A stretch of 64,000 nt of DNA from contig NZ_WXVV01000015.1 of assembly GCF_013433315.1 (NCBI RefSeq), forward strand, positions 62,001 through 126,000, written 5' to 3'. A program made the position numbers and the translations under genes. Below are positions 15,946-24,070 of the stretch, piece after piece (position 1 is the first letter of the stretch; each line of letters opens with the position of its first letter). Below the pieces are notes generated by a model that was given only the letters and a program-made list of their open reading frames with translations, made no database searches and was not told where the DNA came from. The stretch is from Pseudomonas crudilactis. GTDB lineage: Bacteria; Pseudomonadota; Gammaproteobacteria; Pseudomonadales; Pseudomonadaceae.

Positions 15946-18000
15946 ATGCCCCAATCCGCCAACGCCAACAGTGCCCCGATTGCCCACAAGGCGCCCGGTG
16001 CCGACCCGTATGCCTGGCTGCAGGAACGCGACACCGACGCGGTGCTCGATTACCTCAAGGCCGAAAACGCTTATCAGGAAGCGCAAACCGCCGATCAGGC
16101 CGAGTTGCGCGAAACGCTGTTCGAAGAGATCAAGGGCCGAATTCTCGAAACCGACCTGTCCCTGCCCTCGCCGTGGGGCCCGTACCTGTATTACACGCGC
16201 ACTACCGCCGGTGACGAATATGCCCGGCACTACCGCTGCCCACGCCCGGCAGACGACAGCCTGAGCCTCGACGAAAGCCGCGAACAATTGCTGCTTGACC
16301 CGAATGAACTGGCCAATGGCGGTTTTTTCTCACTGGGCGCCTTCAGCATCAGCCCTGATCACCAGCGTCTGGCCTACAGTGTCGATGCCTCGGGCGATGA
16401 GATCTACACGTTGTTCGTCAAGGAACTGGCCAACGACAAAGTCAGCGAACTGGAATTCGAAGAGTGCGACGGCAGCATGACTTGGGCCAATGACAGCCTG
16501 ACGCTGTTTTTCGGCGTACTCGACGACACCCATCGCCCGCACAAACTGTTCCGCTATCGCCTCGATGGCACCGCTGCCGAAGAAGTTTTCCATGAGCTGG
16601 ACGGGCGTTTCTTCCTGCACTGCTACCGTTCCAGTTCCGAACAGCAATTGCTGTTGTCACTGGGCAGCAAGACCACCAGCGAGGTCTGGGCGCTCGACGC
16701 CAATCATCCGCACCAGCCTTTCACCTGCTTGGCGGCACGGGTCGAAGATCATGAATACGATGTCGATCACGGCCTGCTCGATGGCGTGTGGACGTGGTTT
16801 ATCCGCACCAACCGCGACGGCATCAACTACGCCCTGTATCAGGCGCCGGACACCGGCACCGCGCCGACCGAAGCCGAATGGCAGAACCTGATCCCCCACA
16901 GCGACACAGTGATGCTCGATGGCGTCAGCCTCAACACCGAGGCCATGACCCTGAGTCTGCGCGAAGGCGGCCTGCCGATCATCGAAGTTCACCCACACGG
17001 TCTGGCGCCGTATCGCGTGCAATTGCCGGACGCGGCCTACAGCCTCTATGTGCAAAACAGCCTGGAGTTTGAAAGCGACCGCATTCGTCTGCGCTACGAG
17101 GCGTTGAACCGCCCGGCGCAGGTGCGCCAACTGATCCTTGCCAGTGGCGAACAAGCGGTGTTGAAAGAAACCCCGGTGCTCGGCCCGTTCGACGCCGACG
17201 CTTACGTCAGCCAGCGCCTGTGGGCCACTGCGCCAGACGGCACGCAAGTGCCGATCAGTCTGGTGATGAAGCGCGAAAAGGTTGGCAAAGCAGTGCCGCT
17301 GTATCTTTACGGCTACGGCGCTTACGGTTCGAGCCTTGATCCGTGGTTCTCCCACGCCCGTCTGAGCCTTCTGGATCGTGGCATGGCCTTCGCCATCGCC
17401 CACGTGCGCGGCGGCGGTGAATTGGGCGAAGCCTGGTATCGCGCCGGCAAGCAGGAACACAAGCACAACACCTTCAGCGATTTCATTGCCTGCGCCGAGT
17501 TTTTGATCCTCAACGGCATCACTACTGCCGAAAAACTGGCGATCAGCGGCGGGAGTGCCGGTGGTCTGTTGATTGGAGCAGTACTTAACCAGCGTCCGGA
17601 CCTGTTCGGCGTGGCGATTGCTGAAGTGCCGTTCGTCGACGTGCTCAATACCATGCTCGACCCGGAACTGCCGCTGACCGTTACCGAGTACGACGAGTGG
17701 GGCAATCCCGAGGAGCCGGAGGTTTACGAACGTATCAAGGCTTACGCGCCGTATGAAAACGTCAGCGCGCAGGATTATCCGGCGACACTGGTGATCGCCG
17801 GCTACAACGACAGTCGCGTGCAGTACTGGGAAGCGGCCAAGTGGGTGGCGAAACTGCGCGCGACCAAGACCGACAACAATGTGCTGCTGCTCAAGACGGA
17901 ACTGGGCGCCGGGCATGGCGGGATGAGCGGGCGTTATCAGGGATTACGTGACGTAGCACTCGAATACGCATTTGTTTTCAAGGTTTTGGGCCTGGCCTGA
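15946..18000 (+). CDS. ptrB: Oligopeptidase B (S9 prolyl oligopeptidase family)
   Basis: A 684-residue serine peptidase: an N-terminal beta-propeller (about residues 60-400) that gates a C-terminal alpha/beta hydrolase. The catalytic Ser is in SGGSAGG (about 536), the Asp in GYNDSRVQYWE (about 620) and the His in GAGHGGMSG (about 656). Oligopeptidase B cleaves short peptides after Arg and Lys in the cytoplasm; specificity is assigned from family resemblance. No signal peptide. Monocistronic. Confidence 0.92.
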   Translation: MPQSANANSAPIAHKAPGADPYAWLQERDTDAVLDYLKAENAYQEAQTADQAELRETLFEEIKGRILETDLSLPSPWGPYLYYTRTTAGDEYARHYRCPRPADDSLSLDESREQLLLDPNELANGGFFSLGAFSISPDHQRLAYSVDASGDEIYTLFVKELANDKVSELEFEECDGSMTWANDSLTLFFGVLDDTHRPHKLFRYRLDGTAAEEVFHELDGRFFLHCYRSSSEQQLLLSLGSKTTSEVWALDANHPHQPFTCLAARVEDHEYDVDHGLLDGVWTWFIRTNRDGINYALYQAPDTGTAPTEAEWQNLIPHSDTVMLDGVSLNTEAMTLSLREGGLPIIEVHPHGLAPYRVQLPDAAYSLYVQNSLEFESDRIRLRYEALNRPAQVRQLILASGEQAVLKETPVLGPFDADAYVSQRLWATAPDGTQVPISLVMKREKVGKAVPLYLYGYGAYGSSLDPWFSHARLSLLDRGMAFAIAHVRGGGELGEAWYRAGKQEHKHNTFSDFIACAEFLILNGITTAEKLAISGGSAGGLLIGAVLNQRPDLFGVAIAEVPFVDVLNTMLDPELPLTVTEYDEWGNPEEPEVYERIKAYAPYENVSAQDYPATLVIAGYNDSRVQYWEAAKWVAKLRATKTDNNVLLLKTELGAGHGGMSGRYQGLRDVALEYAFVFKVLGLA

Positions 18001-18063
18001 GGAACTCCATCGGTCACTTGGGTCTTAATTGCAGACCCAAGAGGCCGATACCCCACAGATCCC

Positions 18064-18150
18064 TGTAGGAGCTGCCGAAGGCTGCGATCTTTTGATTTTG
18101 ATTTTTTCAAAGGCAAGATCAACAGATCGCAGCCTTCGGCAGCTCCTACA
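18064..18150. repeat. REP inverted pair, second family
   Basis: Arms of the type TAGGAGCTGCCGAAGGCTGC (18064-18090) and the inverted copy at 18124-18150 flank a 33-base AT-rich centre. This repeat differs in sequence from the GCGAGC type seen elsewhere. It lies between ptrB and the cNMP-binding gene. Confidence 0.9.
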
Positions 18151-18201
18151 TGGGGACCGTGTGTAGCCTGAAATCCGAGACAATAAAAAGACCGTGACGA
18201 C

Positions 18202-18675
18202 ATGTCAGAACCGACCTTCCTGAACAACGAAATCCGCGACTGGCTGATGGACTGTGGCCTGTTCGATCAATTGCAACTGGCCGACTTTGCGGCCGCTTCC
18301 GGCTACTTCAGCATCAGCACCGTGGCTGAAGGCGAGGCGATTTTCCGCGAGGGCGATGCCGGCAGTTTCATGTGCATCCTCCACACCGGTCAGGTCGCCG
18401 TGCAGAAAACCGGGCCCGATGGTCAGGTGATCACCATGGCCACCCTGCGCAGCGGTCGGGCGTTTGGTGAAATGGCCGTGCTCGACGGTGAACGCCGCTC
18501 GGCCACCTGCATCGCCGCGACTAACTGCCAGCTATTGAACCTCGGCAAGGATTCGCTGGAAAAAATGCTCAACGACGCGCCGAAGATCGCCGCCAAGATC
18601 ATCCGCGCCCTCGCCGTCTCGCTGTCGAAACGCCTGCGCATGGCCGACGGTCAACTGGCGGCGCAACAGGTTTAA
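18202..18675 (+). CDS. Stand-alone cyclic-nucleotide-binding domain protein
   Basis: A 157-residue protein made almost entirely of a cNMP-binding beta-roll (about residues 25-140), with a phosphate-binding-cassette-like segment at GRAFGEMAVLDGERRSATCIA. The helix-turn-helix of Crp/Fnr proteins is missing, so it should not bind DNA by itself. It may sense cAMP or c-di-GMP and act through a partner protein. The function is unknown. Its stop overlaps the convergent small secreted-protein gene by four bases. Confidence 0.85.
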   Translation: MSEPTFLNNEIRDWLMDCGLFDQLQLADFAAASGYFSISTVAEGEAIFREGDAGSFMCILHTGQVAVQKTGPDGQVITMATLRSGRAFGEMAVLDGERRSATCIAATNCQLLNLGKDSLEKMLNDAPKIAAKIIRALAVSLSKRLRMADGQLAAQQV

Positions 18676-18959
18676 CCGCCGGGAGATTTTGCCTTGGTGC
18701 CGCTCGGTTCAATGCCCGGCACCGGCTGATCCTTGCTCGGCGGGCTGGGCATTTCGATCGGCACCAGCGGTGGACTGCCACTGCCGGAGCCGGACTTGGG
18801 AATGTTGATCGGCGTGATCTGCGGATACGGCGTCGGTGTCGCAGTCCCGGGCGAGCCGGGTTGCGGCGCCGGGCTGACCGGTATTGTCTGTTGCGCCTGC
18901 ACTGCAGTAATCGAGAGCGCGGCCAGGGCAATGACCGTTAGAATGGTGCGCTTCATCAA
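18672..18959 (-). CDS. Small Pro/Ser-rich exported protein
   Basis: A 95-residue protein with a clear Sec signal peptide (MMKRTILTVIALAALSITAVQA, cleavage about after residue 22), followed by a low-complexity Pro/Gly/Ser segment without a folded domain. Likely periplasmic or surface-exposed. The function is unknown. ATG 18956 (second Met) is an equally good start. Convergent with the cNMP-binding gene and divergent from the spermidine synthase-like gene. Confidence 0.65.
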   Translation of the reverse strand: MMKRTILTVIALAALSITAVQAQQTIPVSPAPQPGSPGTATPTPYPQITPINIPKSGSGSGSPPLVPIEMPSPPSKDQPVPGIEPSGTKAKSPGG

Positions 18960-19036
18960 GGGCTCCGTTTGGCCTCTAGTCTGCGCTCAGGCTACTCCCA
19001 ACGGGCCTGCTTGCCTTCCCCCTTGTAGAGATTTCC

Positions 19037-19723
19037 ATGAAACGTTTCGTTCTGCTCGACACCACCCCGATCCCTGAAAGCGGCGGTGCCCTGTGCCTGT
19101 TCGAGTATGGCGAAGACTTCGTCATCAAGATCCAGGGCGGCGACGGCGGGCAATTGATGAACACGCGCATGCACGGTTCCGAAGATGCACTGGCCGAAAT
19201 TCCTTGCCGCAAGGTCGCGGGCCGGCCGGATTCGCGGGTGCTGATCGGCGGTCTGGGCATGGGCTTCACCCTCGCCTCCGCGCTCAAGCATCTGGGCAAG
19301 ACCGCTGAAGTAGTGGTCGCCGAATTGGTGCCCGGCGTGGTCGAGTGGAACCGTGGCCCGCTCGGCGAAAAGTCCGGTCGTCCGCTGCTCGATCCGCGCA
19401 CAGTGATCCGTCAGGAAGACGTGGCCAAGGTGCTGCAAAGCGAGCCGAATGGCTTCGACGCGATCATGCTCGACGTCGACAACGGCCCCGAAGGCCTGAC
19501 GCAGAAGGCCAACAGCTGGCTGTATTCCGCCGCTGGTCTGAATGCCTGCGCCAAGGCCCTGCGCCCGAAAGGCGTGCTGGCGGTGTGGTCGGCCAGCGCC
19601 GACCGGCTGTTTTCCGACAAATTGAAGAAGGCCGGTTTCAAGGCCGAAGAAGTCCAGGTCTTCGCCCATGGCAACAAGGGCACGCGCCACACGATCTGGA
19701 TTGCCGAGAAGCTCAAGGGCTGA
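19037..19723 (+). CDS. Spermidine synthase-like methyltransferase-fold protein
   Basis: A 228-residue Rossmann-type protein resembling spermidine synthase. The SAM-binding GGLGMGFTLA motif (about residues 72-81) and the acidic end of strand 2, VVVAELVPGVVEW, are visible, as is DAIMLDVDNGPE. It lacks the N-terminal beta domain of true SpeE, so a polyamine reaction is not certain. Cytoplasmic. It is followed 48 bases on by yajD and may be co-transcribed. Confidence 0.75.
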   Translation: MKRFVLLDTTPIPESGGALCLFEYGEDFVIKIQGGDGGQLMNTRMHGSEDALAEIPCRKVAGRPDSRVLIGGLGMGFTLASALKHLGKTAEVVVAELVPGVVEWNRGPLGEKSGRPLLDPRTVIRQEDVAKVLQSEPNGFDAIMLDVDNGPEGLTQKANSWLYSAAGLNACAKALRPKGVLAVWSASADRLFSDKLKKAGFKAEEVQVFAHGNKGTRHTIWIAEKLKG

Positions 19724-19771
19724 GCTAAACTCTGCGCATAACCGTCATTAGTCTTTTACAAAGGTGAACCC

Positions 19772-20143
19772 ATGAGTTCGTCCACTCCAACCAATACGTC
19801 GAAGCTGGATCGCATCCTCGCCGACAACCAGCGCGACAAGGAAATGGGCTACCGCGACAAGGCCCTGAAGATGTACCCGCATGTCTGCGGCCGCTGCACA
19901 CGTGAGTTTTCCGGCAAGCGCCTGAGCGAACTGACCGTGCACCACCGCGACCACAACCACGACAACAACCCGCAGGACGGCTCGAACTGGGAATTGTTGT
20001 GCCTGTATTGCCACGACAACGAACACTCGCGCTATACCGATCAGCAGTATTTCAGCGAAGGCTCGCTGAGCACGCCGAAGATTGCCAAGGCGACGCATAA
20101 CCCGTTTGCTGCCCTCGCCGGCCTCATGAAGAAAGAAGATTAA
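19772..20143 (+). CDS. yajD: YajD-type HNH nuclease
   Basis: A 123-residue HNH protein close to YajD. A zinc-type CxxC (CGRC), the catalytic LTVHHRDHNHDNNP (about residues 50-63) and the closing NWELLCLYCHDNEH are all present, giving a complete HNH/zinc-finger fold. The physiological substrate is not known. A strong SD (AAAGGTG) precedes the ATG at 19772. A REP pair follows the stop. Confidence 0.85.
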   Translation: MSSSTPTNTSKLDRILADNQRDKEMGYRDKALKMYPHVCGRCTREFSGKRLSELTVHHRDHNHDNNPQDGSNWELLCLYCHDNEHSRYTDQQYFSEGSLSTPKIAKATHNPFAALAGLMKKED

Positions 20144-20167
20144 AGTTCTTCATTGGCCTGACTGGCC

Positions 20168-20246
20168 CCTTCGCGAGCAAGCTCGCTCCCACAGTGGTTT
20201 TGTGTATGACACCGATCCAGTGTGGGAGCGAGCTTGCTCGCGAAGG
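20168..20246. repeat. REP inverted pair (REPIN-like)
   Basis: Inverted 26-base arms (CTTCGCGAGCAAGCTCGCTC type) around a 27-base centre, between yajD and the TrmH-family gene, directly upstream of the latter's promoter. Confidence 0.9.
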
Positions 20247-20275
20247 CGGCCGCTCAGGCACCGCCAATCCATGAT

Positions 20276-20305
20276 CTGACCACAACCGCCCAATCCCCGT
20301 ATAAT
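20276..20305 (+). promoter_or_regulatory. Sigma-70 promoter of TrmH-family gene
   Basis: CTGACC and a consensus TATAAT are spaced by 18 bases, 30 bases upstream of the GTG at 20336. This placement supports the GTG start over the longer open frame that begins within the REP repeat. Confidence 0.6.
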
Positions 20306-20335
20306 CGCCCTCTTTTTCCCGAAGGCACCCCGCTC

Positions 20336-20806
20336 GTGGCAGACAAACGGTACAGCTGCATTGGTTTGTATAACCCCAAATCACCGGAGAACGTCGGTTC
20401 GGTGATGCGCGCCGCAGGCTGTTATGGCGTGGCGTCGGTGTTCTACACCGGCAAGCGTTATGAACGCGCCGCCGACTTCGTCACCGACACCAAACGCGTG
20501 CACTACGACATCCCGCTGATCGGCATCGACGATCTGAAAAAGATCCTCCCGCTCAACTGCGTGCCGGTCGCCGTGGAACTGGTCGAGGGCGCCCGCCCGC
20601 TGCCGGAATACACCCACCCGGATCGCGCCCTGTACATCTTCGGCCCCGAAGACGGCTCGCTGGACAAAGAGATCCGCGACTGGTGCGAAGACGTCGTGTA
20701 CATCCCGACCACCGGCTGCATGAACCTCGCCGCGACCGTCAACGTCGTACTCTACGACCGCATGGCCAAGGGCTTGAACACCCGCTCCGGGCCAAAATTC
20801 CGCTGA
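20336..20806 (+). CDS. TrmH/SpoU-family RNA 2'-O-methyltransferase
   Basis: A 156-residue SPOUT methyltransferase with only the catalytic domain: motif 1 (NPKSPENVGSVMRAAGCYG), motif 2 (LYIFGPEDGSL) and motif 3 (VYIPTTGCMNLAATVNVVLYD), which form the trefoil knot that binds SAM. It would methylate a ribose in tRNA or rRNA; the target is not deducible. The GTG start at 20336 follows a good promoter. The frame is open to 20222, but those codons lie in a REP repeat and the promoter. Confidence 0.85.
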   Translation: MADKRYSCIGLYNPKSPENVGSVMRAAGCYGVASVFYTGKRYERAADFVTDTKRVHYDIPLIGIDDLKKILPLNCVPVAVELVEGARPLPEYTHPDRALYIFGPEDGSLDKEIRDWCEDVVYIPTTGCMNLAATVNVVLYDRMAKGLNTRSGPKFR

Positions 20807-20887
20807 AACGCCGCATATTCGATGGAACGAGCTGACCGCTCCGGCAGTCAGCTTGTTTATCGATTACTCATTGCCTGGAGAAAGATC

Positions 20888-21265
20888 ATGACCGAGCTCA
20901 AACGCGTCGAACGTATCGAATCTACCCCGTTCCAGAGCCATTCCGAGCAGAACGTCGAAGGCTGGGAGCGCATCGGCTCACTCGCGGGGGGCGTGATCAT
21001 GGTCGGTAAAGGCCTGCGCCGTGGCGGCGTGTTCGGTTTGATTCAGGTGGCGATTGGCGGCGTGGCGATGGCGCGCGGGATTACCGGGCACAGTTCGGTG
21101 AAGAGCCTGTTCGAGAAAAGTCGCCAGGACATGAATAACGTGCGGGCGAAGATCGAGCGGGCCGGGGAAGAGTTGAGCAAGCTGAAGGCGAACGCCGAGG
21201 CGGCGACCAAAACCGCTACCGTGACCGGCAATGATTCGGTGAAATCGCCGAAAGCCGGGGTTTGA
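20888..21265 (+). CDS. DUF2892-like membrane protein
   Basis: A 125-residue protein. A hydrophobic, Gly-rich pair of short helices (about residues 28-65, GSLAGGVIMVGKGLRRGG onward) resembles the DUF2892/YgaP-type membrane domain. A helical, charged C-terminal part (about 70-110) could form a coiled coil. The ATG at 20888 has GGAG at eight bases. The function is unknown. The stop is followed after 12 bases by a REP pair. Confidence 0.65.
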   Translation: MTELKRVERIESTPFQSHSEQNVEGWERIGSLAGGVIMVGKGLRRGGVFGLIQVAIGGVAMARGITGHSSVKSLFEKSRQDMNNVRAKIERAGEELSKLKANAEAATKTATVTGNDSVKSPKAGV

Positions 21266-21277
21266 TAGCTTAAAAGC

Positions 21278-21355
21278 AAAAGATCGCAGCCTTCGGCAGC
21301 TCCTACAGGGAAAACGCATTCCACAGGTAGGAGCTGCCGAAGGCTGCGATCTTTT
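21278..21355. repeat. REP inverted pair, second family
   Basis: AAAAGATCGCAGCCTTCGGC and onward (to 21306) is mirrored at 21327-21355 around a 20-base centre, of the same family as the pair at 18064. It fills the gap between two convergent genes. Confidence 0.9.
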
Positions 21356-21360
21356 GATCT

Positions 21361-22590
21361 TTACTGTAGCAATGCGGTATCAAGCACTTTGGATGACTCG
21401 CCAAGAACGCTCTCGGCCAGCTGCACAAACTCCTTGGTACTCACCGTCCCCAGATGCATCGCCCCACGCAACACATCATCCAGCGAACGCTTGTTGCGCG
21501 TCTTCAAGCGAATCTCGCCATCCAGCTCCTGCAACACCACCACTGCTTTCGCCACCTGCGCCGGGCTGATCTGCTCGCCGCGCAACGTCGTGACTTTCTG
21601 GCTGTCCCTGGCCAGTTTCGTCTGCAAACTCTGATAACGCTCATCGCTCATGCCACCGGCACGGCGCACCAGTTCAATCGCGTAATACTCGGCAAAGCCT
21701 TCGCTGATCCAGTCACTGCGCTGCTCGTCGTTGATCCGCCCGAACACCTGCGCCAGCTCACGCACCAGCGCGCTGCTACCGTTTTCGCTGACCAGCGGCA
21801 ATCGCGTATTCACGTAAATGGATTCATGTGCTCCGAGGCTGCCGCGCCACATTGGGTCGTTGGCGCCGACGATCAACAATTTGGCCGGATGGCGTGGATA
21901 AACCGCCTGCACCTGCGGCCAGACGAACGTCAGCAAAGTCAGTACGTCCATTCGGCGCATACCCTGCCCTTGCGGCGAGGCCACGGTGACTTCGGTTTCG
22001 CCCAAGCGTGTGCGGCGGCTGCCGAGGTGGCCGGCAAGCATCCAGCCGGTCGGACGGTCAAACAGCCGTGATGGGTTATCGATACGGAATTTGTTTTTGC
22101 CGATGCGTGGCCACGCGGTTTCGATGCTTTTCCAGCCGTCGGGCAGTTCGAATTGCAAGCGCGCAACCAGTTCAGTGCCGTCCTGCTGATCGAGTTTGGC
22201 TGGCGGTACCAATTCGTCGCCACGCATCAACGCCCAGGTCGGGGTCATGCGCGTGTCGAAGCTGCCGTTCTTGCGGCCGTGGCTGATGCGTACGCGGTAG
22301 GTCAGGCTGGACTTTTCGCTGGCGGGGCGCCAGACCCCGCGCGCCTGTTTGCCTGGGCTCAGCAGCCACTGACCGTCAGCCTTGAAGTCGCTGTAATGAC
22401 TGCCGTCGCCAAGATCGAAATCGAGACTGCGCACCGCTTCACCCTTGGCCAGGGTCAGGCGTACTTCGGCCTGATCGCTCTGTGGCAACAGGCGCACGTG
22501 ATAATCCAGATCGACTTTCTTCGCCGCCCAGACCGGCGCGCTCAACACCAGCAGCGCGACCATCAACGCTTGCGGCAATCCGACAGCCAT
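21361..22590 (-). CDS. Exported gluzincin-like protein with lost zinc motif
   Basis: A 409-residue protein with a signal peptide (about residues 1-22, ending APVWAAKK), an N-terminal beta-sandwich region and a C-terminal helical domain like that of M1/M61 gluzincin peptidases. The segment SSALVRELAQVFGRIN is where HExxH should be; both His residues are replaced (RELAQ). The third-ligand motif EGFAEYYA, about 25 residues on, is kept. It therefore looks like a non-catalytic, peptidase-fold periplasmic protein. The ATG at 22590 follows AAGGAG at five bases. Its role is unknown. Confidence 0.7.
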   Translation of the reverse strand: MAVGLPQALMVALLVLSAPVWAAKKVDLDYHVRLLPQSDQAEVRLTLAKGEAVRSLDFDLGDGSHYSDFKADGQWLLSPGKQARGVWRPASEKSSLTYRVRISHGRKNGSFDTRMTPTWALMRGDELVPPAKLDQQDGTELVARLQFELPDGWKSIETAWPRIGKNKFRIDNPSRLFDRPTGWMLAGHLGSRRTRLGETEVTVASPQGQGMRRMDVLTLLTFVWPQVQAVYPRHPAKLLIVGANDPMWRGSLGAHESIYVNTRLPLVSENGSSALVRELAQVFGRINDEQRSDWISEGFAEYYAIELVRRAGGMSDERYQSLQTKLARDSQKVTTLRGEQISPAQVAKAVVVLQELDGEIRLKTRNKRSLDDVLRGAMHLGTVSTKEFVQLAESVLGESSKVLDTALLQ

Positions 22591-22625
22591 ACGCACTCCT
22601 TGGTAAAGCCTGGAACAGCAGGTGT

Positions 22626-23075
22626 TTAACCTGCGCGGAAAATCAGGTGATCTTCCCAGTCATCTTCCGGCACGCTGCCTTCGGCAAGCATGCGCCCGGA
22701 CTGGGAAATACGCTCATGGTGCACCGCGTCGCGATCGCCACACACCAGGTGGTGCCACAACGGCAAATCCTTGCCCTCACTGACCAGTCGATAACCGCAG
22801 GTCGGCGGCAGCCATTTGAATTCCTCGGCCTGACCCGGGGTGAGCTGGATGCAGTCCGGGACAAATTTGAGGCGATCAGGATAGTCGCTGCACTGGCAGG
22901 TTTTCAGGTCCAGCAGTTTGCAGGCGATGCGCGTGTAATAGACGCTGTTGTCTTCTTCATCCTCGAGTTTTTGCAGGCAGCACAGACCACAGCCGTCGCA
23001 CAGCGATTCCCATTCCTGGTGATCCAGTTGATCGAGGGTTTTGCGTATCCAGAACGGTTCGACTTTGGCGGCCAT
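22626..23075 (-). CDS. YcgN family cysteine-cluster protein
   Basis: A 149-residue protein of the UPF0260/YcgN group, with the conserved WESLCDGCGLCCLQKLED and further Cys in ACKLLDLKTCQCSDY and PPTCGYR. The Cys set suggests a bound metal or Fe-S cluster; no reaction is known. It lies 35 bases upstream of the pseudo-peptidase gene on the same strand. The start at 23075 gives the usual family opening. Confidence 0.88.
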   Translation of the reverse strand: MAAKVEPFWIRKTLDQLDHQEWESLCDGCGLCCLQKLEDEEDNSVYYTRIACKLLDLKTCQCSDYPDRLKFVPDCIQLTPGQAEEFKWLPPTCGYRLVSEGKDLPLWHHLVCGDRDAVHHERISQSGRMLAEGSVPEDDWEDHLIFRAG

Positions 23076-23355
23076 GATTCAAGCATCAACATCAGGTGGT
23101 GAAAAGGCCGCCAGTCTAGTGCCCAAGGCCTTGCGGGCCAAGCGTTGGCGACTGCCGGTTGTGCGGGACTTGTCAGTTTTTGTGGCGGCGCGTAGCTTTG
23201 CCTGTCGTCACGAGCCTTGTCCGGAAGCCATTAACGCTCGACCGCGTTGCATTCCGGTGAACAGTCATGGCTCGCCAAACCCCATCGTTCAGCGCAACTG
23301 ATCCCGCCGGGTTTGCAATCGAATCTCTTACTCAAACGTAGCCAGGAATCTCTTG

Positions 23356-23949
23356 ATGAGTGCCAACCCACGCGTTGCCGATTACGCTATTCACCCGCAA
23401 TTCACCGACCGCTGGTCGCCGCGCGCCTTCACCGGTGAAGCGATCCCGGAAGAAACCCTGCTGAGCTTCTTCGAAGCCGCGCGCTGGGCCCCTTCGGCGT
23501 ACAACTCGCAGCCTTGGCGTTTCCTCTATGCGCGTCGCGATACGCCGAACTGGGAGCGTTATCTGGGTCTGCTCAATGAATTCAACCGTAGCTGGGCGCA
23601 ACATGCGTCGGCGCTGGTGATCGTGATTTCGAAAACCACCTTCACTGCACCGGGCGCCACTGAAGAAAGCCCAGCGTTGTGGCACACCTTCGACACGGGT
23701 TCTGCGTGGGGTCATCTGGCGCTGCAAGCGAGCATCAGCGGCTGGCACACCCACGGCATGGCCGGGTTCGATCAGGAGCTGACGCGCAAGGAGCTGAACA
23801 TTCCTGAAGGTTATGCGCTGCACGCGGCCGTGGCCGTCGGCAAACTGGGCGACAAGGCAACGCTGGCTGAATACCTGCAAGCCCGTGAAGAGCCGAGCCC
23901 GCGCCGTCCGCTGAACGAACTGGCGGCGGAAGGCGACTTCACCCTCTAA
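23356..23949 (+). CDS. Nitroreductase-family flavoprotein
   Basis: A 197-residue protein of the nitroreductase family. FMN-binding features include DRWSPRAF near the start, RWAPSAYNSQPWRFLYARR (about residues 43-61) and the helix SAWGHLALQASISGWHTHGM. It is expected to use NAD(P)H to reduce nitro, quinone or related compounds; the substrate is unknown. The ATG at 23356 is preferred over the one at 23353, both well placed after AATCTC. Flanked by REP repeats downstream. Confidence 0.85.
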   Translation: MSANPRVADYAIHPQFTDRWSPRAFTGEAIPEETLLSFFEAARWAPSAYNSQPWRFLYARRDTPNWERYLGLLNEFNRSWAQHASALVIVISKTTFTAPGATEESPALWHTFDTGSAWGHLALQASISGWHTHGMAGFDQELTRKELNIPEGYALHAAVAVGKLGDKATLAEYLQAREEPSPRRPLNELAAEGDFTL

Positions 23950-23967
23950 ACCACACCGTAAAACAAC

Positions 23968-24057
23968 TGTAGGAGTGAGCCTGCTCGCGATGAGGCCGTG
24001 TCAGTCAACATTAATGCTGTCTGATACACCGCCATCGCGAGCAGGCTCACTCCTACA
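23968..24057. repeat. REP inverted pair (REPIN-like)
   Basis: Inverted 24-base arms of the TAGGAGTGAGCCTGCTCGCG type (23968-23991 and 24034-24057) around a 42-base centre, between convergent nitroreductase and dehydrogenase genes. Confidence 0.9.
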
Positions 24058-24070
24058 TTTTTTACCGCCG

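Noticed and set aside
16657..17916. 419-codon open frame on the minus strand
   Set aside because: It runs antisense to the clear oligopeptidase B gene and its His/Gln/Arg-rich translation has no domain; a typical shadow in high-GC DNA.
20222..20335. N-terminal extension of the TrmH-family protein
   Set aside because: It would translate a REP repeat and the promoter; a TATAAT box lies within it.
23041..23301. 86-codon plus-strand frame before the nitroreductase
   Set aside because: Begins inside ycgN on the other strand, has no SD and its translation is not protein-like.
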